Shown here: one piece after another, positions 9,203 through 16,608 of the stretch | How the letters are laid out: each line of letters starts with the position of its first letter | Position numbering within the stretch: position 1 is the stretch's first letter | Source of the DNA: Anaeromonas sp052088025 | Lineage (GTDB): Bacteria > Bacillota > Clostridia > Tissierellales > SIT17 | Direction of reading: 5' to 3' | Assembly (NCBI RefSeq): GCF_052088025.1 | Contig: NZ_JBQCYD010000004.1 | Coordinates: forward strand, 19,869 to 83,868 | Length of the DNA: 64,000 bases | The notes under the pieces: model-generated | The model's input: only the letters and a program-made list of their open reading frames with translations | Told to the model about the DNA's origin: nothing | Databases searched by the model: none | Made by a program: the position numbers and the translations under genes

Positions 9203-9563
9203 TTGCTTTAGTAGCTGTTTGCTTTAAACTCCTGCTAACCTTTATAATTCCATCATCACGTAAAAATCTTCTTATTTCCCCTATTATCATAGGGACAGCA
9301 TATGTAGAAAATTTTACATTGTAGCTATCATCAAATTTTTGTATAGCTTTTATAAGGCCTATAGAACCAAGTTGAAAAATATCCTCAGAATCATAACCCC
9401 TGTTAATAAACTTTTTAACCACACTACGTATAAGTCCCAAATTATGATTAACTAGTATATCTTGTGCTTCTTCATCTCCGGCTTGTGCCTTGTTGATTAA
9501 TTCAATAGTTTCCTCATGACCTAATAAATCATGGGTTTTAGTTTGTGCATTACAAAATTCCAT
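9192..9563 (-). pseudogene. sigF: Sigma-F, truncated after region 2
   Basis: The 123-residue product matches sigma-F from the N-terminus through region 2 (NLGLIRSVVKKF, DIFQLGSIGLIKA, FSTYAVPMIIGEIRRF) up to VSRSLK at the start of region 3. It ends a few codons later, where the sequence becomes spoVAD. Normal sigma-F is about 250 residues, so region 3 and the -35-reading region 4 are absent and the fragment cannot direct promoter recognition normally. It follows spoIIAA and spoIIAB in the standard operon order. Sigma-F is the first forespore sigma factor and is essential for sporulation in the family. Confidence 0.9.
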
Positions 9564-9569
9564 ACTACA

Positions 9570-10007
9570 CTACTCCTCTGAAGATATTTTTTTGAACTCT
9601 TTTACCATCTTAATCCTTGTTCCATTATTCTCCTCAGAATATACCTCCAGTCCACTCATGAATGTTTCCATTACAGTAAATCCCATACCAGATCTTTCAA
9701 GTTCTGGTCTTGAAGTATAAAAAGGTATCCTAGCCTCTTCAATATCTGGTATACCAACACCAAAATCTTGAATTATTATCTCAAGCACCTGTCCTTCTAT
9801 ACTGCATTCTATAAGTATTTTACCTATCTTATCTTCATATCCATGGATTATTGAATTAGTAACTGCTTCAGATACAGCAGTCTTTATATCTGCAAGCTCT
9901 TCTATAGTAGGATCTAATTGAGCTGCAAAAGAAGCTACAACAACTCTTGCAAAAGCTTCATTTTGTGATTTACTAGGTATTTCTAATTTCATCGTATTAT
10001 CTTTCAT
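9570..10007 (-). CDS. spoIIAB: Anti-sigma-F factor SpoIIAB
   Basis: A GHKL-type serine kinase and anti-sigma factor of about 145 residues. The N-box region is EAVTNSIIHGYE, the G1 region is QDFGVGIPD, and GMGFTVMETFM forms the lid/G2 part. It normally binds sigma-F and phosphorylates SpoIIAA in the predivisional cell. The ATG at 10007 has GGGAG 11 bases upstream; a GTG at 10019 abuts the ribosome site and is less likely. The gene looks intact although its target sigF is truncated. Confidence 0.93.
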   Translation of the reverse strand: MKDNTMKLEIPSKSQNEAFARVVVASFAAQLDPTIEELADIKTAVSEAVTNSIIHGYEDKIGKILIECSIEGQVLEIIIQDFGVGIPDIEEARIPFYTSRPELERSGMGFTVMETFMSGLEVYSEENNGTRIKMVKEFKKISSEE

Positions 10008-10023
10008 TTTCTTTAACACTCCC

Positions 10024-10359
10024 TTATAAATGTTCTAAAACTTCATCTTCAGTATCATAAACTTCAACTAATTTATATATTCCACTCATTTCAAGTATCT
10101 TACTTACTCTTGGATTAACATTAGTAAGAAATAATTTTCCCCCAAGCTCATTAGTTAATTTATACCTTCCCATTATAAGTCCTATTCCTGAGCTATCCAT
10201 AAAATTAAGCCCCTTGAGATTAATAGATATATTCTTATAACCTACTTGAGAAAATAAAGCATCTATTTTTTCCCTTATCTTTTTAGCATTGTGGTGATCT
10301 AGTTCACCATTTACATCTACAAATAGTGTGTTTTTCTTATTAGTAAAATTTATATTCAC
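10024..10359 (-). CDS. spoIIAA: Anti-anti-sigma-F factor SpoIIAA
   Basis: A 111-residue STAS-domain protein with the phosphorylatable serine in the signature LNFMDSSGIGLIMGRY. When dephosphorylated by SpoIIE it frees sigma-F from SpoIIAB. Translation starts at a GTG with GGAGG 7 bases upstream. It is first in the spoIIA operon and has a sigma-H-like promoter upstream. Confidence 0.95.
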   Translation of the reverse strand: MNINFTNKKNTLFVDVNGELDHHNAKKIREKIDALFSQVGYKNISINLKGLNFMDSSGIGLIMGRYKLTNELGGKLFLTNVNPRVSKILEMSGIYKLVEVYDTEDEVLEHL

Positions 10360-10394
10360 ATTCTTCCCTCCTATTTTTGTTTCTACTCTTAATA

Positions 10395-10422
10395 ATTCTA
10401 TATAGACCTTTAAAAGTCCTTC
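10395..10422 (-). promoter_or_regulatory. Sigma-H type promoter of the spoIIA operon
   Basis: On the minus strand GAAGGACTT, 12 bases, then ATAGAAT fits the sigma-H consensus RnAGGAwWW-n11-12-RnnGAAT closely. It lies about 36 bases before the spoIIAA start. spoIIA operons are known to be sigma-H dependent with Spo0A help. Confidence 0.65.
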
Positions 10423-10552
10423 AATGAAATTTGACTAGTTTTATATAGTTTTAACTAGTTTTGTAGTATTATGTAGTTATTAAGTTAAATATATATTTTA
10501 AAAGTTAATTTACCCTATAAAGTGGTATAAATGTAATTGGAGGTGTATTAGT

Positions 10553-11500
10553 ATGAAAGTTCTTTTTACCTATAAACAAAGAGAAGAAAATATAAAAAAA
10601 ATAAAAGATTTAGGATATGAAGTAATAATTAAAGATAGGGATAAGGAAGATTTAAAAATAACAGATGATATTTTAGATATAGATGCAATGGTTTGCTATA
10701 AACCATTTGAAAAAATAGATATATCTAAATTAAAGAATTTAAAATGGATTCAATTATCAAGCATAGGAATAGATCAAGTACCAATAGAAAAACTTAAAAA
10801 AAATGATATTATACTCACAAATAATAGGGGTGGATATAGTATACCTATGGGCGAATTTATAGTGATGAAAATACTAGAAATGCTAAAAAACTCAAAAGAA
10901 TTCTATATTAAACAAAAGAATAAAAACTGGCAGATGGATACATCACTATTAGAGCTTTTTGGCAAAACAGTAGGCTTTATAGGAACTGGAACAATATCAA
11001 AAGAAGCAGCTAAAAGACTTAAAGGATTTGATGTAAATATATTAGGTATGAATACAGATGGTAGGGATGTAGAATATTTTGATAAGTGCTATTCAAATGA
11101 TGAGATTGATGAAATGCTAAAAATCTCTGATATAGTAGTTGTAGCCATACCATATACAGAAAAAACACATCATCTAATCAATAAAGATAGATTTGATGCA
11201 ATGAAAGATGAATCATATTTCATAAACGTAGCTAGAGGAAGTATAGTAGATGAGGATGATTTGATTCATGCACTAGAGATAAAAAAAATAAGAAAAGCAG
11301 CAATTGATGTTGTAGAAGAAGAACCCTTAGATGAAAAAAGTAAACTTTGGGATTTGGACAATATTATAATAACCCCTCATAACTCTTGGATATCTGAAAA
11401 TAAAGCTATAAGAACATTTGATACCATATATGAAAATCTTAAAAGATTTAAAAATGATGAAGAACTAAAAAATAAGGTGAATATAAATAGAGGATACTAA
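10553..11500 (+). CDS. D-2-hydroxyacid dehydrogenase, NAD-dependent
   Basis: A 315-residue Rossmann enzyme of the D-isomer-specific 2-hydroxyacid dehydrogenase family. It shows the nucleotide loop GFIGTGTISKEAAKRL, the arginine of INVARGSIVDE, the glutamate of EEEPLD and the catalytic histidine in ITPHNSW. It interconverts a 2-oxoacid and a D-2-hydroxyacid; the substrate is not evident. GGAGGTG precedes the ATG. It stands alone with its own terminator. Confidence 0.9.
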   Translation: MKVLFTYKQREENIKKIKDLGYEVIIKDRDKEDLKITDDILDIDAMVCYKPFEKIDISKLKNLKWIQLSSIGIDQVPIEKLKKNDIILTNNRGGYSIPMGEFIVMKILEMLKNSKEFYIKQKNKNWQMDTSLLELFGKTVGFIGTGTISKEAAKRLKGFDVNILGMNTDGRDVEYFDKCYSNDEIDEMLKISDIVVVAIPYTEKTHHLINKDRFDAMKDESYFINVARGSIVDEDDLIHALEIKKIRKAAIDVVEEEPLDEKSKLWDLDNIIITPHNSWISENKAIRTFDTIYENLKRFKNDEELKNKVNINRGY

Positions 11501-11536
11501 AAAAGAATCCACTAGAAAATCTAGTGGATTCTTTTT
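11500..11536. terminator. Bidirectional terminator
   Basis: A 17-bp stem, AAAAAGAATCCACTAGA with its complement, has an AAA loop. It sits between the convergent dehydrogenase (+) and aminopeptidase (-) genes. Confidence 0.9.
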
Positions 11537-11551
11537 TATTTTATTCTTCTT

Positions 11552-12997
11552 TTAATTTTTTGCTAAATAATAAAGTGGTCTTACAGCTATACCCGTTCCA
11601 CCTTTAGATAAAATACCATTTCCCTTTTTAGCAAAGGCAGTACCAGCTATATCTACATGAATCCAAGGGAGATCTCCATTGAATTCACCAACAAATAATC
11701 CAGCTGTAACAGTTCCAGGATTACCAGCTGTATTAGTTAAATCAGCCTCTTCATGTTTTATAAGCTCCTTATATTCATCAAATATAGGCATTCTCCATAT
11801 TTGTTCACCGCTTAATTTAAAGCTATTATCTAAATCCATGAAGAATTCACTATCATTACTAATAGCAGCAGAAGCCGCATCACCAGTACAATAAATAGCA
11901 GCACCTGTAAGAGTTGCTATATCAAGTACCTTATTTACATTTTCTTTAGTAACAATATAATTCATAGCATCAATCAGAGTAAGTCTACCTTCTGCATCAG
12001 TATTTCCAATAAAAATAGTTTTTCCACCCATAGAGTTTATTATATCTCCAGGTCTATAACTATTTCCAGCAATCATATTTTCACAAGCTGCAACCACACT
12101 AACTACATTTCTTTTAACCTTAGCTTCAGAAATAGCGCACATAGCTCCAATAACGGCAGCAGCACCACCCATATCACTTTTCATAGTTACCATGCCAGAA
12201 GTCGGTTTTATAGATAGTCCACCTGAATCATAAGTAAGACCCTTACCAACATATCCTAATATATCTTCATTTTCACTATCTCCCTTATATCTCATAATAA
12301 TGAATTTAGGTTCTATAGCTGATGCCTTAGCTACAGATAAGTAAGCATCCATTTTTAATTCCTTTATTTCACTTAAACCAAGTACCTCAACCTCAAAACC
12401 TTTTTCTTTACCTAATTTTTTAACATCTTCTGAAAGTTTTAGAGGATTCATTATATTAGCAGGTTGATTGACTAAATTCCTTGCAATTATATTTGAATTT
12501 GCAAGAATCATAGCTTCTTTTTTTACATCTTCAAAATTACTAGCATTATCAACTAATATATCTAGAGATATTTCTTCTGATTCTTCCTTATCAGTCTTAT
12601 AATCATCAAATTTATAATCTGACATCATAATAGATTCTACAGCAGCCTTAATATTTATATCATTAATTTCTATATTGTCATTATTAAATATTAGCGCCAT
12701 ATTCTTAATATTTTCTTTTTTTAGAGAACGAAATCCATCAGCTAAGGTATTGAGTAATTTTCTATAAGATATATCATCCTTCTTTCCTAGTCCAACAAGC
12801 ACAACTTCAACCAATTTATCCCCACTTGAGATAGTCATTTTATAAGTTTTACCAAGCTTTGCTTCAAAACGCTTTGATTTCTTTAATTTATCTAGTGGAA
12901 TATCTATTCCATCAAGTTCTAATTTGTCTTCATAAACCGGTAGGATCAATCCATCATACTTATTAATTTCTTTTGTTTCAATTAAAGATATTTTCAT
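11552..12997 (-). CDS. pepA: Leucyl aminopeptidase, M17 family
   Basis: A 481-residue cytosolic two-metal aminopeptidase that trims N-terminal residues from peptides. The C-terminal catalytic domain has VGKGLTYDSGGLSIKP (metal and catalytic lysine), MKSDMGGAAAV, and the family signature NTDAEGRLTL followed by DIATLTGA. The N-terminal macro-like domain fills the first ~150 residues. Length is normal for M17. It appears monocistronic. Confidence 0.95.
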   Translation of the reverse strand: MKISLIETKEINKYDGLILPVYEDKLELDGIDIPLDKLKKSKRFEAKLGKTYKMTISSGDKLVEVVLVGLGKKDDISYRKLLNTLADGFRSLKKENIKNMALIFNNDNIEINDINIKAAVESIMMSDYKFDDYKTDKEESEEISLDILVDNASNFEDVKKEAMILANSNIIARNLVNQPANIMNPLKLSEDVKKLGKEKGFEVEVLGLSEIKELKMDAYLSVAKASAIEPKFIIMRYKGDSENEDILGYVGKGLTYDSGGLSIKPTSGMVTMKSDMGGAAAVIGAMCAISEAKVKRNVVSVVAACENMIAGNSYRPGDIINSMGGKTIFIGNTDAEGRLTLIDAMNYIVTKENVNKVLDIATLTGAAIYCTGDAASAAISNDSEFFMDLDNSFKLSGEQIWRMPIFDEYKELIKHEEADLTNTAGNPGTVTAGLFVGEFNGDLPWIHVDIAGTAFAKKGNGILSKGGTGIAVRPLYYLAKN

Positions 12998-13049
12998 TTA
13001 TACAAGTCCCCTTTATAAAATAATTTGCTATCTATTATTATATAACAAA

Positions 13050-13643
13050 TTAATCTAATATTCTAATTCTTTTATCTAGAGATTCAAATTCTTTTTCTCC
13101 AGCCTCTTCTTCTTTCTTACCAAAAGGCATTTGTGCAATTAATTTCCAAGATTCATTTATATTCCATTCTTTTTGTATATCGCTTTCAATAAGTTCAGTA
13201 TAATGTTGAAGTGATGCACCTAAACCTTCTATAGCTAGACCAGTCCATACATTATATTGAAGCATGCCTGATGCTTGAAGTGAATAAGATGGGAAACTAT
13301 CCTTATATAATGGAAATTGCTCTTGAAGAGATTTAACAGTCTCTTGATCTTCAAAAAATAATATAGTACCATATCCAGACCTGAAAGATTCTATCTTTTC
13401 CTTAGTAGGTTCAAATTGACCTTCTGGAACTACCTTTCTTAAAGCATCTTCAGTTATATCCCAAAATTTATTATGGTTTTCATTTAAAAGTAACATCACC
13501 CTACCAGTTTGAGAATTAAAAGCTGTAGGTGTATGTTTTACACTTTCCTCTACTATTTCCTTAATCTTTTCATCTGAAACTGTAGAAGAATTACTTATAC
13601 TATATATACTCCTTCTATTTTTCATTGCATTAAAAAATTCCAT
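13050..13643 (-). CDS. Nitroreductase family protein
   Basis: A 197-residue flavin (FMN) oxidoreductase, with the typical start FFNAMKNRRSIYSIS and the FMN-contact segment TPTAFNSQTGRVMLL. LNEN and GASLQHYTEL fit the YdgI/Frm2-like branch, whose members reduce nitro compounds or quinones. AGGAGG sits 7 bases before the ATG. A complementary ACCTCCTA block occurs about 50 bases further upstream and could pair with it (see findings). Confidence 0.88.
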   Translation of the reverse strand: MEFFNAMKNRRSIYSISNSSTVSDEKIKEIVEESVKHTPTAFNSQTGRVMLLLNENHNKFWDITEDALRKVVPEGQFEPTKEKIESFRSGYGTILFFEDQETVKSLQEQFPLYKDSFPSYSLQASGMLQYNVWTGLAIEGLGASLQHYTELIESDIQKEWNINESWKLIAQMPFGKKEEEAGEKEFESLDKRIRILD

Positions 13644-13733
13644 TAAAAAAACCTCCTATTATTTGATAATTCTGATCATTAATACAGATTTACCCTAAGT
13701 AGGAGGTGATATTCAAATATTACTATAAATTCA

Positions 13734-14021
13734 TTATAGAAAAATCAAAGTAATTAAAGTAGCTAGAAATATACTTGTTATATTTACAAAATCATTATTT
13801 ATAAGCTTAAAGCCTCTAGATAATCTTCTTATATTTCCATTTGAAATTTTTCTTTCAGTTTCCTTATCATCTTCATCCAGATATATAGCTTGAATGGAAG
13901 CACCTAGAATACTATCTATAATAGTACCTAAAAAAAATATAACATAATATAAATCAGTAAATCTCTTTAAAGTTTCTGCAACTATAAGTATAAGAAATAC
14001 AAAAACAAAATATATAATCAT
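13734..14021 (-). pseudogene. C-terminal fragment of a DUF92-type membrane protein
   Basis: The last ~95 residues read as the end of a DUF92 (TIGR00297-like) multi-helix membrane protein. A helix is followed by FLGTIIDSILGASIQAIYL, then INNDFVNITSIFLATLI, matching the family pattern of a DSLLGA-Q and a ND-VN motif. Whole members are about 240-260 residues, so about two thirds is missing. There is no convincing ribosome site before the ATG at 14021. It begins just 3' of the heliorhodopsin remnant, so both may come from the same decay. Confidence 0.55.
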
Positions 14022-14059
14022 ACCAAAAAACCCACTACAAAAGTAGTAGATTTTAAAAA

Positions 14060-14600
14060 TTAAGGTTGCATAACTCCAGCAAAAGCAATCCATGCAAGGA
14101 CAGATTTTGCAACTAAGCTTAATATAATATATGCTCTCTCGCCATAAATATAATCTTTCCATTTACCCACTTTTTTGTATTGTAAAATCATATTTATAGG
14201 GAATAGATTAAAGAATACAAAATATGAACCAGCTAATGCATATACAAACCATGGTACTTCAGAAGGTTCAGCATTACCAAATGCATATAATACTATAACT
14301 ATCCATGGAACAATTCCTGCAACAGATCCAAATACAAATGGTTTCCAATCTGTCTTTTCCTTATATTGATTAATTTCTTCCATTATAAGTCCAAATAAAT
14401 TCATAGAAGCATTAGCTACAAACATAAGCATCAATGCCCCGATACCATATACACCAAAAAGCATCGCTATAAGTACAATCATAAGTGATGAACTTAGTGC
14501 ATATTCATACCATCTAAACCTATTCATTCCCCTTTCTAAATCCCTATTGTAAATCTTGTTTCCCCAAGGGCTTACAATGATAACTAATTTCTTTTTTCAT
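14060..14600 (-). pseudogene. Heliorhodopsin remnant lacking helices A and B
   Basis: From 14527 down, the frame encodes 155 residues of clear heliorhodopsin sequence: RWYEYALSSSLMIVLIAM (helix C), NASMNLFGLIME, AGIVPWIVIVLY, and the last helix YIILSLVAKSVLAW with the retinal lysine in VAK. In frame upstream lies YNRDLERGMNRF, the usual B-C loop, but no start. A separate ATG at 14600 has GGAGTG 6 bases upstream and starts MKKEISYH, like a heliorhodopsin N-terminus. It runs out of frame after 18 codons. About 80-100 codons (helices A and B) appear deleted between the two pieces. Confidence 0.8.
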
Positions 14601-14626
14601 ATATATCACTCCAATCTGTTGTGATG

Positions 14627-14656
14627 AATATACCCTTGGGAGTTAGATTGAAGCAA
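14627..14656 (-). promoter_or_regulatory. Possible promoter of the heliorhodopsin locus
   Basis: TTGCTT, an 18-base spacer and TATATT lie 27 bases before the ATG at 14600. The spacer ends in CCCAAGGG, which is complementary to CCCTTGGG inside the remnant. Confidence 0.45.
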
Positions 14657-14675
14657 TACTTTGTTTAATATATGT

Positions 14676-15596
14676 TTAACTTATATGATTTTCTATCCAT
14701 TTAATAATATCATCATACACTTCTCTTTTATTTATCTCATTTAACATTTCATGTCTACCATCAATATATAATTTCATATTTACATCTTCTATTCCTATAT
14801 CTTTATATGTGATATATAGATTTTTTGCCATTTTCCCATATCCTCCTACTGGATCCTTATCACCTGAAAATATGAATATAGGTAAAGATTTTGGTATTTT
14901 TTCCAATCTCTCATCAATATAAAGTTTAGATAATCCCCCAAAAAAATACTTGAAAAATATAATGGGAAAAATTGTTCCACATAGTGGATCTTCATCATAT
15001 TTCTTAACCTGTTCTTCATCCCTAGTGAGCCATGAAAATTTTGAATTTGGATGTTCTATCTTTTTATTAAATCCTCCAAAGCTAATTTTATCTATTAAAT
15101 AATCTTTCTTTTTAGAATTATATATTTTGGACTCAACAATTGATACAAGTTTACCTAGTTTTACATCCATCCCTTTCATTTTAGCAGAGCCTGAAAGTAT
15201 TAGACCATCTATAGTATATCCATATCTGATTATATATTCTTGAGCAATAAATGAACCAAAACTATGACCTAAGAGTATTATAGGTAGATTAGGATATCTC
15301 TTATTTATCATAGTATTAATTATATATCCATCTTCCACTATATTGTTAAAACCATCTTTTCCTATATCACCCAAATCACCTATTCTTTTTGCAGTTTTAC
15401 CATGTCCTCTGTGATCAGATGCATATACAATATAACCTTCATTGTTCAGATATCTAGCGAATTCTTCATACCTAGCTGCATGTTCTGCCATACCATGAAA
15501 TATTTGAATAAGTCCCTTGGGACTACTTACTCTATCCCATATATATAGGTGTATTGGAAATCCGTTTTTTCCTTTTATGAATGTACTATTAGCCAT
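14676..15596 (-). CDS. Alpha/beta hydrolase, monoacylglycerol lipase-like
   Basis: A 306-residue serine hydrolase of the lysophospholipase / monoacylglycerol lipase group. HGMAEHAARYEEFA forms the oxyanion region, GHSFGS holds the nucleophile (about 115), the acid is in SGDKDPVGG and the histidine in DGRHEML. There is no signal peptide, so it is likely cytosolic. The substrate is probably a monoacyl lipid or similar ester, by family analogy. Confidence 0.88.
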   Translation of the reverse strand: MANSTFIKGKNGFPIHLYIWDRVSSPKGLIQIFHGMAEHAARYEEFARYLNNEGYIVYASDHRGHGKTAKRIGDLGDIGKDGFNNIVEDGYIINTMINKRYPNLPIILLGHSFGSFIAQEYIIRYGYTIDGLILSGSAKMKGMDVKLGKLVSIVESKIYNSKKKDYLIDKISFGGFNKKIEHPNSKFSWLTRDEEQVKKYDEDPLCGTIFPIIFFKYFFGGLSKLYIDERLEKIPKSLPIFIFSGDKDPVGGYGKMAKNLYITYKDIGIEDVNMKLYIDGRHEMLNEINKREVYDDIIKWIENHIS

Positions 15597-15644
15597 GTGA
15601 ATTCTCCTTTTTGTAATTGATATCTTTTATATATACCAATTATA

Positions 15645-16517
15645 TCACACCAATCCCTCATATCTAAGCCTTGCATCTATTTCTATTTTCTTTTCATTTA
15701 TTGCATTATAGATACATGTACTTAAATAGGAAATAGGATTTTTAATCTTCACAGTTTTACTTATTTCTTTAAATTTATTTATTGCATATTCTATAGTGAA
15801 ATGATCTAGCTTTTCTAAGTCTTTTTTTACCATAGATGATGGAATATAGGTATTTCCTATTTTTACCTTAATATTATTTTCTATGTCTAATAAAAGCATC
15901 TTTATAGCATGACTTACAGCAGATCTATATGATTCATCTAAATCATCTATATAGCAATTATTAAGTATTCTTTTAAAATCATCATTAAAATTATTAGGAT
16001 TATTCCTTCTGTCAATTTGTCTTTCTTCTTTTTCTTCTCTTACTACTACTTCTTCCTTTACTATAGTATTAGACTGACTGATAGACTTATTTATATCTTT
16101 TGTTGAATTCTTTGTAGAAGTCTCTGGTATTGGTGGGGTAATTTTTACCTCTTGGATTGGTTCATTTTGTTCCTTTGCATTAGGTAATAATCTTTTAAGC
16201 TCTTCATAATCAATTGTATACCAAAGGGTCCTGTCCATTTTCATAGTATTATAATTTCCTATTAAAAGTAATTTCATTTCCCTTAATTTCTTAAAAATTC
16301 TTTTTACTGTTTCCTTACTCCAAAATGGAAATTCTTCTCTCCATTCTTCTATAGTATTGTATGTCCAATATTTTCCGTCCCTAAAATTATGATTTTTCTT
16401 TCTATTAACCTCTAGCCAGTAATTAATTTGCTGAAGTACTATTGTCTCATTTAATCCTAAAACTCTTGCTATATCTCTATTAACTACTATTGGGTTACTG
16501 TTAAATAAATTTTGCAT
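15645..16517 (-). CDS. Phage/plasmid replication-type helix-turn-helix protein
   Basis: A 290-residue protein. Residues about 1-115 form a winged-helix domain of the kind seen in phage and plasmid replication-associated proteins (VLGLNETIVLQQINYWLE, YWTYNTIEEWREEFPFWS, MDRTLWYTIDYEEL). A polar linker follows (about 120-175), then a DnaD-like C-terminal helical part (YAINKFKEISKTVKIKNPISYL). It has no mobile-element neighbours, so it may be a relic of one. Its AGGAGG lies inside a perfect 14-bp inverted repeat (16522-16570), which could hide the ribosome site. Confidence 0.6.
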   Translation of the reverse strand: MQNLFNSNPIVVNRDIARVLGLNETIVLQQINYWLEVNRKKNHNFRDGKYWTYNTIEEWREEFPFWSKETVKRIFKKLREMKLLLIGNYNTMKMDRTLWYTIDYEELKRLLPNAKEQNEPIQEVKITPPIPETSTKNSTKDINKSISQSNTIVKEEVVVREEKEERQIDRRNNPNNFNDDFKRILNNCYIDDLDESYRSAVSHAIKMLLLDIENNIKVKIGNTYIPSSMVKKDLEKLDHFTIEYAINKFKEISKTVKIKNPISYLSTCIYNAINEKKIEIDARLRYEGLV

Positions 16518-16521
16518 AAAA

Positions 16522-16570
16522 TTACCTCCAAATTTTTATATTTACTACTTATATAGAAATTTGGAGGTAA
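16522..16570 (-). promoter_or_regulatory. Hairpin sequestering the ribosome binding site
   Basis: The arms TTACCTCCAAATTT and AAATTTGGAGGTAA are perfectly complementary over 14 bp with a 21-base loop. On the minus strand the second arm contains the GGAGG that serves the ATG at 16517. Folded RNA would mask that site. A role as terminator of the upstream gene is an alternative, but no U-run follows the stem. Confidence 0.55.
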
Positions 16571-16580
16571 AGTTACTATT
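16552..16580 (-). repeat. 29-bp direct repeat, copy A
   Basis: On the minus strand it reads AATAGTAACTTTACCTCC then AAATTTCTATA. It matches copy B at 30188-30216 in 28 of 29 positions and in the same orientation. Confidence 0.8.
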
Positions 16581-16608
16581 GTATTTTTGGTTTTTTGTGT
16601 TCGAAAAA

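Noticed and set aside
13734..14162. A 142-residue frame beginning inside the heliorhodopsin remnant
   Set aside because: The first 47 residues are the heliorhodopsin DNA read out of frame; only the C-terminal ~95 residues resemble a family, so I list the shorter fragment.
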